NCBI GenBank assembly: GCA_035772405.1
Contig: JAYKKM010000079.1
Coordinates: forward strand, 1,069,001-1,133,000
Origin: Chrysogorgia sp. JL179-B06
Taxonomy: Eukaryota > Cnidaria > Anthozoa > Scleralcyonacea > Chrysogorgiidae
Length of the DNA stretch: 64,000 bases
Direction of reading: 5' to 3'
The position numbers and the translations under genes were made by a program. The notes beneath the pieces were generated by a model, which did not search any database, had not been told where the DNA came from, and was given only the letters and a program-made list of their open reading frames with translations. This document shows, in pieces, positions 27,700-39,399 of this stretch; position 1 is the stretch's first letter; the number at the start of each line of letters is the position of its first letter.

Positions 27700-28640
27700 T
27701 TAAACATATACGTCTACTGTTGTCTGAATTCCTTGTCGGCAAACAGGACATTCTGACCATTTCTTGTGAAACAGGCATTTCTTACACAAACAGAGATGGT
27801 TACATGGCTGTAGGAGTATATGTTTGTCGTTATCTGCACAAATAATACACAATTTCTCATCCTTTTCTTTTTCTATAGTTGTATAAGTTTGCATTCTGGT
27901 TTTGTGATTTCAATGTCAATATCTCTTTTCCTAACATCAGATTCTGTTTTTCTACTTTCTTTTATTTCAGGTTCAGTTCCTTTATCTGTGATTTCAATTT
28001 ATCATCTAACATCAGATTCTTTTTCTCATTATTTTGATCTTTTCCTCTCCATTTATTCATTAACTTTCTTGATTCTTGATTCCAGTTTCATCAACTCCAA
28101 CTCCAGTTTATCTGTTCGATAAACATAGTGTACTTTCCTCAACTCTCCAAATTTCGTCTCCAATTTCATTTTGTGTGATTCCAGTTCAATGTACTTTCTA
28201 TCTTTGTTATCTGATTGTTCCTTTAATTGCTGCATCTCTTTTAACATTGTACCATGTTGCTCCTGTTGCACCAGCTGCTGTTTAGTTTCAACATCGAACT
28301 TTCTTTCTAAATTTGGTTTTGTTCGTAGATTCCACATAATCAATGTAACATATCCAAATCCAAGAACAATGATAATTCCTATGATATTATTTAGCAAGTA
28401 ACGTTCACCACTACCATAAACAACATATAGAAAAAAAACTACAAAGGCAAATAAAAAGGTAAATAAAAAATAGAAGAACCATTCCACTTCCTTGGGAGTC
28501 TGCATTGTGATATTTTCCCTCACAGGCATACCATTCTCTGACCTTGTGCGAGGTGTCGGAGTTTCCCTCGACATATCTCTGTCGAGTCTCCGCGACATGA
28601 CATATTCCCATTCAGATCGATATCGATGTCTTCGTGACAT
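27700..28640 (-). pseudogene. Subfamily B copy 4, truncated before the RING
   Basis: It has the same architecture and the same two lesions as copy 2: a stop at 28053 after a 195-codon membrane/coiled-coil ORF, then a frameshift at the 'CTATAG' site just before an intact RING. The start is the ATG at 28640. The shared lesions show that the defect predates duplication of the ~3.2-kb half-unit. The 195-codon ORF has stayed open in both copies despite substitutions. Confidence 0.8.
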
Positions 28641-29112
28641 GATTGAACAACCTTCGTATACAAAGTGTGCAGTAAACTAGTATTACAGTACTTCAAAATA
28701 CTTTCCTACTGCAGCGGTTTGAGATCTGGCAATGGCTTTGTTAATCCTCGTCATTCATGTAAATGACACCAGAGGTATAATATGACAATAATTTCCGTCT
28801 TATTGGTTTGACCAGTTCACCTGTCGAACATAAAGTTGTCATTGGCAATCCTTTTTGGAAAATCCGAAAACAACTTGTTATTTGCTTAAACGCTTGAACG
28901 GCGAAAGTAGTATGTTCTTCGTGTATTGGATAGACAATGTAAACACCGGAAGATGTCTGTCGGAAGATGTGCGTGAAACTTAACTATATTAACTAGGAAA
29001 CTCAGCAAACTTCAAAGCGCGGATTAACTTGTTGAACGGTACCTCATCGTTCACAAATTATTTGTTTTAGGTTTATGTTGTATAGTATTAAAACATGAAG
29101 AATGTTCTATAG

Positions 29113-30114
29113 TTAGACATATACGACAACTGTTGCCTGAATTCCTTGTCGGCAAACAGGACATTCTGACCATTCCTTGTGATGCAGGCATTCCCCACAC
29201 AGACAGAGATGGTTACATGGCTGTAGGAGTATATGCTTGTCATTATCTGCACAGACAATACACAATTTTGCATCCTTTTCTTTTTCTAGTTGCAAGTTTA
29301 AATTCCGGTTTTGTGATTCCAATGTCAATATCTCTTTTCCTAACATCGGATTCTTTTTTTTAGTATTTTTAAACTTTAGCTCAAGGTCTGTTATTTGAGA
29401 TAGTAACTTGATATTTTTCTCTGCATTTTCTCTCTTCTTTTTATCAACTTTCTTGATTTTTAATTCCAGTTTCTCGTTTTGCTCTTTCAACTTCAGTTTA
29501 TCTGTTTGATGACCCTTGTTTACTTTCCTCAACTCTTCAACTTTCATCTCCAATTTCTTTTTCTGTGATTCCAGTTCCTTTTTCTGTGATTCCAGTTTCT
29601 TTTTCTGTGATTCCAGTTCCTTTTTCTGTGATTCCAGTTCCTTTTTCTGTGATTCCAGTTCCTTTTTCTGTGATTCCAGTTCCTTTTTCTGTGATTCCAG
29701 TTCCTTTTTCTGTGATTCCAGTTCAATGTTCTTTCTATCTTTGTTTTCTGATTGTTCCTTTAATTCCTGTATCTCTTTTAGCATTGCACCATGTTGCTCC
29801 AGCTGCTGTTTACTTTCAACATCGAACTTTCTTTCTAAATTTAGTTTTGTTCGGAGTAGGTTACTATTCCACAGAATTAATGGAACGTATCCAAGTCCAA
29901 GAACAATGATAATTCCTATGATATTATTTAGCAAGTAACGTTCATCACTACCATAAACAACATATAGAAAGCAAACTACATAGGCAAATAAAAAGGCAAA
30001 AAGGCATTCCACTTCTTCGGGAGTGAAAGTGTTGATGTAGTCACTCGCAGTATCCATTCTGATAGTCCTTCGCATATTTTCCCTCGACATATCTCTGTTG
30101 AGTCTCCCCGACAT
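29113..30114 (-). CDS. Membrane/coiled-coil RING protein, subfamily B copy 5 (expanded heptads)
   Basis: Intact 333-residue ORF from the ATG at 30114 (MSGRLNRDMSREN). The upstream extension seen in copy 1 is closed here by a TGA (CGA in copy 1), which supports the 'MSxRLNRD' start for the subfamily. Two membrane segments are followed by a coiled coil in which a 21-bp unit encoding 'QKKELES' occurs eight times (29560-29722), against four in copies 1 and 3. The RING is complete ('CIVC', 'CNH', 'CLCGEC', 'CPVC'), ending 'VVVYV'. Confidence 0.83.
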   Translation of the reverse strand: MSGRLNRDMSRENMRRTIRMDTASDYINTFTPEEVECLFAFLFAYVVCFLYVVYGSDERYLLNNIIGIIIVLGLGYVPLILWNSNLLRTKLNLERKFDVESKQQLEQHGAMLKEIQELKEQSENKDRKNIELESQKKELESQKKELESQKKELESQKKELESQKKELESQKKKLESQKKELESQKKKLEMKVEELRKVNKGHQTDKLKLKEQNEKLELKIKKVDKKKRENAEKNIKLLSQITDLELKFKNTKKKNPMLGKEILTLESQNRNLNLQLEKEKDAKLCIVCADNDKHILLQPCNHLCLCGECLHHKEWSECPVCRQGIQATVVVYV

Positions 30115-31719
30115 GATGTACTCCCATTCAGATGTTGTTAATTTTGTTATAAAATACCATTGACTTTGTTGACGTCAATGTGTTCGTGGCATGTTTCTAG
30201 TGTTTAAGCACAATTCCACAAACTTCGTTAACTATATGGCGGCCACACAATGCAGTAAACTAGTATTACCGAGTACTTCCAAATACTTTCCTACTGCAGT
30301 TCTGGTTTGAGATCTGGCAATGGCTTTGCTAATCCTCGTTATTCATGTAAGTGACACCGCAGGTGTAATATGACAATAATTTCCGTCTTAAATTATAATA
30401 TTATTGGTTTGAGCAGGTCACCTGTCGAACCGATTGGCAACCCTTTTTCGAAAATCCGAAAACAACTTATTTGCTATTCGCTTGAACGGCGAAAGTAGTA
30501 TGTTCTTCGTGTATTGGATAGACAATGTAAACACCGGAAGATGTCTGTCGGAAAATGTGTAACTATATTAACTAGGAAACTCAGCAAACTTCAAAGCGAT
30601 TAACTTGTTGAACGGTACCTCACCGTACACATGAGCGGCCAATGTTTATGGGCAGTTAGAATGGCGAGCCGTTGTATTTGGAAGTTGTAGCCATTGAAGG
30701 AAATGATTGAGAGATATATAAAAGTGTTGAACTTCGTAGGTTTCTTCCTCTGGGTTGAAAATACGAGGCGCAGCCGAGTTTTTTTAACTTGTTTGTCCGT
30801 ATTTAGACATCAGAGAATGAACAATTACGAGTGTTAGAACTTGCTTCTCAAACGAATCCATATTTTGTGAGAAAATTGAGGTTAAAGTTAGCCAAATTTG
30901 GCCGTATTCTTCCTCTTATTTCTAAATACTCATTGAATATTTATTTCTGTTGAATTTTCATCATGCATTATTAATGAGTTTGAGAAATAAGAATGGAAAT
31001 ACTCCAAAAGGGGTCAGCGTTAGATCATATAGAGTTGACAGACAGTCTGCGACTTTGGGACGATGTTTTTTAGTATAACCATAGAAAATACAGTCACGGT
31101 TAGGAAGACACAAGGCGGGGGTTAGAAATCTCATTAGGCGGGGTTGGGGATAGAAAACTGATTACGCGGGGGCTTAGGGTTAGCATCTAAGTTGTTTTGG
31201 GGTTAGTGGTTATTTGCATGGTTAAGTAGCGCTATGGTTATACTAAAAACCATCGTCCCAAAGATGCAGCTGTACGTTAACTCTATATAATCTAATGCCA
31301 ACCTCTAGCGGTTGGTGTACTGCAGAGGCCTTACACTTGAAACATTAATACAAACAAGATAACATTAACATGCAAGGTGGCATATATTGCCCGCAATGCA
31401 TAATTGCACTAAATGCATTGCAATTTTTCAAACATTATTTACTTTTATTATTTACTTTCAAACATTATTTACATTATTGACTTTCATGTTAGAGCCACAT
31501 AATAGTTTGCATATACAGTACACCCTGTAGTGCCTGTACATGCAAACGATACATGGACAATCGTCAAGCTGAACAGGGAAGGTGGGTGTCTAAAAATCTG
31601 ATTTTTCAAATGGCAGGACGACCGCCTGGCTAAAAGCCGGGGAACTACTGAGTGTTGGTAACAGTGGTTTGCTCTCACATGCAAGATTTTCTCACAGAAT
31701 CTTTAAGAAATGAGAGGTT
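30115..31719. other. Intergenic region between subfamily B and the RNF26-like gene
   Basis: The first ~500 bp is the subfamily B upstream flank. No coding sequence is supported. An inverted-repeat element lies at 31016-31300. Confidence 0.5.
31016..31300. mobile_element. Inverted-repeat (MITE-like) element
   Basis: The left arm (about 31016-31085, including 'TTTGGGACGATG' and 'TAGTATAACCATAG') is matched in reverse by the right arm (about 31226-31300, 'CTATGGTTATACTA' and 'CATCGTCCCAAAG'). The centre carries 'GGCGGGG' and 'TAGGGTTAG' text. No ORF. Confidence 0.7.
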
Positions 31720-33240
31720 TTACACAAACACTTCCATTGTCGACTGGATGTTGTGTCTACAAAGAGGACACTTGACCAATTGTAAATGGCCATGTCTTAT
31801 TTCTTGCAAACATCGCTGGCACAAGCAAACATGTCTGCAAGGTAACACAAGTATGTTCTTGACTTGATCTTGACAAATTACACACAATCTCTTATCTTTC
31901 TCCTTCTCTAATTCGTATCTCCATTTCTGTTGGCCTGCCGCTGATCTTCTATTTTCAGAAGACATCTCTGGCTCTTGATTTTCTTCATTGGTTTCATGTA
32001 CTGTGAGTTCTTCGTTCTCAATCTGTAAACCATCCACAGTAGCCTCGATATTTTCTGTTCTCCAATTAATCCAAAGGTTCCAAGCTGATCGTAAGTGAAG
32101 CATAATACGTTGCCTCCAATGATACACTCCTAATACAGCAAGTATTATCATACAAAGTCCAAAAATTCCACCAGGGATGTATCTGCTAATAAACATGATG
32201 ATTTTTGAGATAAATGTTGACGCAAGCTGGAACAGCGAGTCAAATGTGGACCTTATAACCCATCTAGCTGACTGGTCCAGGAAATATGCTTGTTCCACAA
32301 GCTTCTCCCAAAAAGTGCAGAGTAAATACAGAATTTGAGAGAGAACCTTTGCAAGGAAATAAACTGGCCATGTTAATACAAAGATCACATGATGTGTTAC
32401 CATGGTGATGGCATTTAGTACAGTATTGGAAATAACAAGAATATTTTCAAGGGATCTGGTAGCAAGTCTGATGACCGTGTTGGTGATGTGTTTGGATAGA
32501 AATGTAACTCCATCGGAAATGACACCAGTTGTGATCACAATCGATTCAAAAAAGAACTTTGTAGCTGCAACAGATGTTGAAGCTATCACTGAAATATTAG
32601 GCACAGGAAACCCAAAACAAGATGTGATATTTTCTATGAACCACAAGCCAAACAACTGAACTTTTTCCCAAACTAGCAATACGATGCTCCACGTGCGGTT
32701 ACACAATGTCAATAATAAACCGTGAACCCCTTCCAATGCCATTGAGCTGGATTCGTAGACATGGTCGGTCTCGTTCGCCAATGTAATCTTCACAAGCGTT
32801 ACAGCATGGTGGACATTTTCTTTCAGGGAATTAACCATGTCAAGCATACACGATACCACATGGTAATTGACCTCAAGAACAAACTTCACCCCAAAACCAA
32901 ATGCCTCCAGTAGTTTCACGACGTGGAACAGTACCCCAAAAATACCCAAAATTAATTCTGAACACGAGATAACGGCTTCGTTGATAACCCAGAGAAGGAC
33001 ATTGAGACCAGAGTCGATGACCCACAGTAGCGACAGAAATGCTTCGGATAACACCTGCAAGATCTTGATCAATGTTGGGGCATTTTCTTCGAATCTTCTG
33101 AAAGTTGGAACTACTGGCTGGTTTAAAGTTTTGCTTTGTTTTGAATGTGATGAATAAGGTTCTGCAATTTCACCTTTAATACACACTACAATAAGAAGAC
33201 CTAGTACAAACAAGACAAGCTGTTTCCTTGAGCCATACAT
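31720..33240 (-). CDS. RNF26-like ER-membrane RING E3 ligase
   Basis: Intronless, 506 residues from the ATG at 33240 (MYGSRKQLV). The N-terminal hydrophobic stretch (about 5-22) could be a signal peptide or first membrane anchor. Multiple long hydrophobic segments fill about residues 60-370, followed by an acidic linker and a C-terminal RING ('CVICQDQ..LPCRHVCLCQRC..KCPLCRHNI', about 453-497) ending 'STMEVFV'. Order, length and RING spacing resemble vertebrate RNF26, an ER-embedded ubiquitin ligase that organises perinuclear endosomes and modulates STING. It lacks the long Lys/Glu coiled coil of its neighbours, so it may represent the ancestral form from which subfamilies A and B arose. Orthology is inferred from architecture and the RING. 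Confidence 0.82.
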   Translation of the reverse strand: MYGSRKQLVLFVLGLLIVVCIKGEIAEPYSSHSKQSKTLNQPVVPTFRRFEENAPTLIKILQVLSEAFLSLLWVIDSGLNVLLWVINEAVISCSELILGIFGVLFHVVKLLEAFGFGVKFVLEVNYHVVSCMLDMVNSLKENVHHAVTLVKITLANETDHVYESSSMALEGVHGLLLTLCNRTWSIVLLVWEKVQLFGLWFIENITSCFGFPVPNISVIASTSVAATKFFFESIVITTGVISDGVTFLSKHITNTVIRLATRSLENILVISNTVLNAITMVTHHVIFVLTWPVYFLAKVLSQILYLLCTFWEKLVEQAYFLDQSARWVIRSTFDSLFQLASTFISKIIMFISRYIPGGIFGLCMIILAVLGVYHWRQRIMLHLRSAWNLWINWRTENIEATVDGLQIENEELTVHETNEENQEPEMSSENRRSAAGQQKWRYELEKEKDKRLCVICQDQVKNILVLPCRHVCLCQRCLQEIRHGHLQLVKCPLCRHNIQSTMEVFV

Positions 33241-34293
33241 CACTTGTCTTCATGCCTTGTTGCAATACGACGCCCAAAATAATACGAAGGACAAAAGAAG
33301 ATAATTTCCACGTAAGAGAAAGCAACATAAATATGACAGTGTCAGTGAATAATTCACTTGAATTATGCATGTAAGGCTTTTTCCCCATAAAATCTCGCGA
33401 GTGTTTTCAAAAACTCAAAACTTCATTGGCTAATCTTTCTCCACGCGAGTAGATGAATGATATTAATTAAAATGTGAAAGAAAAGGCGGCTTTTAAAAAC
33501 GGCATTCTTTGCAGAAACTGATACTTGTTGCTTGGTAATCAGTTCGCTGTGTGGTTGTTACTCAAGTCGAGGGGGAGGGGAGGGGAAGGTTTATATGGAT
33601 ACACAAAATATTTAAAAAGAGTATTAGTAATTTTAGATTCAATGTGCTGATGGGAATCTTAACATAGTTTTCTTGAAATGGTCCAGGTTACTGCTGTACA
33701 AAAGAGAAACCCATGGGAGAACTGTTAAACTGTAATTTCCTGTCTCTTTACCGGACCTCTACTGAAAACTTAAACTTGCATGTGTGGTTTTACTAGTCAG
33801 CGGTATGCGTTTTGTTACTGTTTGGCGCATTGAAACGTCATTATCTGATACGAAACAAAATTACAAAATATAAAATGTTTTTCGTAACCAAAAGGTCAAT
33901 TTTTCCAATTACAAGTTGAAAACGAGGGCTAATGTTTTGAGAGAATGCCTCTATCTCTGACGAAGGGCCGTCCTCACTCGATTACACATGATTTTTGGCA
34001 GTACAGCAACCTTTCAGAGTTTCGACTTGTATTTTAGCGCTGCATATGCAGTATATCACTATCATAAATTATTTTAATTATTGTTTTCAAAATATGATAA
34101 ATATTGATCGTACATAAAGTTGAAGTAATGTTTGTTGGGTCTTGGGTTGCTGTGCTCTTTTTGACCCCGGGGATTTTCCCCCTTGACGTCACGGGCTAAC
34201 GTGGCGTTCGCTGAGCACAGTTCCCATTTGTTTTATCTGAGTAAAAATATCAGCTGTGTGAGGTGAAACAAAGCTGATTTTAGCTGCCTAAAC
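33241..34293. promoter_or_regulatory. Head-to-head region (RNF26-like / SURF4) with CRE/UPR-like sites
   Basis: 1,053 bp between divergent start codons. A perfect palindromic CRE 'TGACGTCA' lies at 34184-34191, about 100 bp before the SURF4 ATG, and an 'AACGTGGCG' (ACGTG-core, XBP1/ATF6-like) at 34198-34206. Both are bZIP-type sites that would suit a secretory-pathway gene. Binding is inferred. Confidence 0.5.
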
Positions 34294-36753
<2,460 letters not shown>

Positions 36754-38100
36754 TTACGGAAAAGGATGGTGATAAACTTGGAACGTTGCTAGTAACTCAT
36801 TCTTGTGTTACCTTCGTAATGCTACGTCTTTTACAGAGATCAAAGTGTTTTTTTCCGGTTAGCTTAAGATTAACAAATAGTTTGTGCCAACACAGTCAGA
36901 TAGAATAGCAGACATAAAAGGGACCTTAATATCTACGACAGCAACCTAGGATGGGGACGTCGTTCAAACAAAAAAACCAAAAAAGAATGAATAATTTTTA
37001 TTCCCAAGCGTAATCTCAACGCCGTCCTCGTTCTGTTTACAACGCCACTGAGAGCATTTTCACGTGTTTATGATGATGGTAACTCGCGAAGAAATGAGAG
37101 CTGTTCCTTATCATATTAATTAACTTAAACACAGACACTACAATTGTTTTAGAAATATTGAAGCATTTTGGAGATCATAAAACAAGCTTTGAGAGTCAAA
37201 TATGCTAGTCAATCGACCATGGTTTCATTCAAATACTAAAATTTATATTTCTTTCACTGCCGTTGCCGTCCTAGGTTGCCGTCGTAGATCTGAAGTTCCC
37301 TAGATATTATATTTTCAATTTAAAAGGCATTACTTGGTAGGCATAATAAAACAAAATTATAACTGCCATCTCTAGTTACATCTTTCTAATAGAAAAGTGC
37401 ACAGTTACTATTTATAGACCAAAACTCAGACAAACAAACAAAATTTGAATTTCAAGGGATTCCTAAATAGCCATTTTCTATTGTTTGGAATGCAAGAATA
37501 AATTATAGACTCGACAAACATGAATACTGACTTCATCTGTGTGCTTTGCTCTTGCATTGTGGTGAATTAGGGAAAGTCTATTCAGGATTTTTTAAACACA
37601 TTTATTAGTACACTTTGATCTCTGTAGCTGGACATTTATTCTTTTCAAAACAGTGCAATACATAGTTAAATATGAAGAGCATAATAATGTGGTTGCAACT
37701 TTGTGATATTTTGTATCGTAGGGAGATAATTATTTTGTTACTTGTAGTTTCTGTTTTCAAATTGAAAATGTAAATTTACTTGTGATGAGCGAGAGAGGAT
37801 TGATATAAATCAAAGTTTTTCGACTAATTTTTACTTTTTGGAACCACAACTACTGTAACATTTGTTAGGCATTAAAGAAAATGTTAAAGTGAATGATTTA
37901 ACCGAATGATTGATATAAAATTATTGTGCTGTACAAATATTGAATAAAAGAAATACCATTTATTATAATATAGCTTCTAATAGGATATTAGCTATCTTGC
38001 AATTTGATTGGCAAAAAGGTGAAATCAATGGGGTTAATCAACATTACTCTTCAAATCTAGAAAGGGTCTCATCTCTACCGACGTTAACAATTATTTAAGC
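36754..38100. other. SURF4 3' UTR and intergenic sequence
   Basis: AT-rich, without coding potential. Several AATAAA hexamers (for example near 37943, 'GAATAAAAGAAA') are candidate polyadenylation signals. Confidence 0.45.
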
Positions 38101-38109
38101 ACTTTTGAA

Positions 38110-38360
38110 ACAAAATACAAATCTCGAAATTATGATCCTAATAACTTTAATTTATAGTTATAAAACATAAACAGGACTACTTCCGGAAATCGTTTTTTTA
38201 TCAGGTCAGCTGAACTGTGGAACACACTCCCATCCAGTCTCAAATCCTACAATTCTATTTAAGTCTAGTCTCCACAAAATGTACTCTAACAAACTACCTG
38301 CCTATAGCCCCCCCTGGCTTTGTCCAATAAGTCTAAAATCCAATTTTATCCACCATTAAG
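38110..38360 (+). mobile_element. LINE ORF2 C-terminal remnant
   Basis: Broken translation includes 'RSAELWNTLPSSLKSYNS' followed by 'SSLHKMYSNKLP'. This is the recurrent extreme C-terminus of non-LTR retrotransposon reverse transcriptases. Stops interrupt it and no upstream RT domain remains, so it is a 5'-truncated copy. Confidence 0.65.
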
Positions 38361-38604
38361 GGGTCAGGTGTCAATTAGGACGTAAGTCCTGTTCCTTTCT
38401 CCTGTCACACCTGTCTTATTCGTTGTATTTGTATGTACTTTTTGTATAAATAGAAACTTGTAAATATATTGTTACAAATTCATTAAAAATATATATTTTT
38501 TAAAAATGGGGTTTATAAAAAATTAACTAATAGCCAACTTGGTGCTTTGTGCCTCGTTGGCTATGAGCTCATAATATTCCAGCATTTCTACTTGATCTCT
38601 ATCA

Positions 38605-38845
38605 ACAATCAGAGAGTAGCCAATCAAAAATCATACACAATTTGGACAAATATAAGAACATGGAACATACTACCAAAAACTATTACAACAAAAAAAACAT
38701 CACACTCTCAAACTTCATGAAGTTACTATTCAACTACTACATTAACGCACTTAACAACACACATGACATAGGTGATCCATGAACATGGAAAAGCATATGT
38801 TTAAAATGCAACACAGCTCAAAGCCTTACGATATCGTCGTAAATT
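38605..38845 (+). mobile_element. Second LINE C-terminal remnant
   Basis: Translation across one frameshift gives 'IRTWNILPKTITTKKT' then 'MKLLFNYYINALNNTHDIGD' and 'TWKSICLKCNTAQ', again the tail of a LINE reverse transcriptase. It is a different family from the copy just upstream. Confidence 0.65.
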
Positions 38846-39250
38846 TGATGTATTTAATGTGTGTTGTATACCGTATTGCTATGTATCTTTAAAGTTTAAA
38901 GTGACTGTTAAATCGTACTTGATTTGGAGTCGCAGTAATTGGCACTAGCTGTTGCAGTTACCCAGCCTATTGTCTTAATGTCTGTATTTATGTTTGTAAT
39001 GTGTATGTTAAAGTTATTAAAATAAAATAAGATTGCAGTAACCAGTGATTTTTGTTATCAATTTCAAGTGAATGAGGAATTCGAAAATATTACTTCAAAA
39101 TTAACCAATTAATTATAATTCTTGAAATTTTTCTAAACTTAAGGTTTTTACAGAAATTACTTTGTTTATTATTCAGGAGAAATTCTGAGATTTTACAAAA
39201 AGATCTGTGTTTTCATTGGCTAACAACGTGATTGCGTCATGGTTGACCCG

Positions 39251-39264
39251 GTTGCTAAGGTAAC
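39251..39264 (+). promoter_or_regulatory. RFX-type X-box upstream of AXDND1
   Basis: GTTGCTAAGGTAAC is an imperfect palindrome matching the X-box plan (GTNRCC, spacer, RGYAAC) with one mismatch. It is 136 bp before the ATG of an axonemal gene, the usual position for RFX-driven cilium genes. Confidence 0.65.
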
Positions 39265-39399
39265 GTTGCTTTTCCAGTTTTGAAGATGTCAAAATGGAGA
39301 CATGCGAATTTTGTATTTTAAAGATTAACGAAGGGATTTACGGGTGTAAAATGACGACGACTTGTGTATGAGAGTGATTTTTGTTTAGCAGTACTAATA

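Noticed and set aside
29516..29938. Plus-strand 'FFCDSSS' and 'PVPFSVI' repeat ORFs
   Set aside because: Shadows of the minus-strand coiled-coil minisatellite of the subfamily B RING genes.
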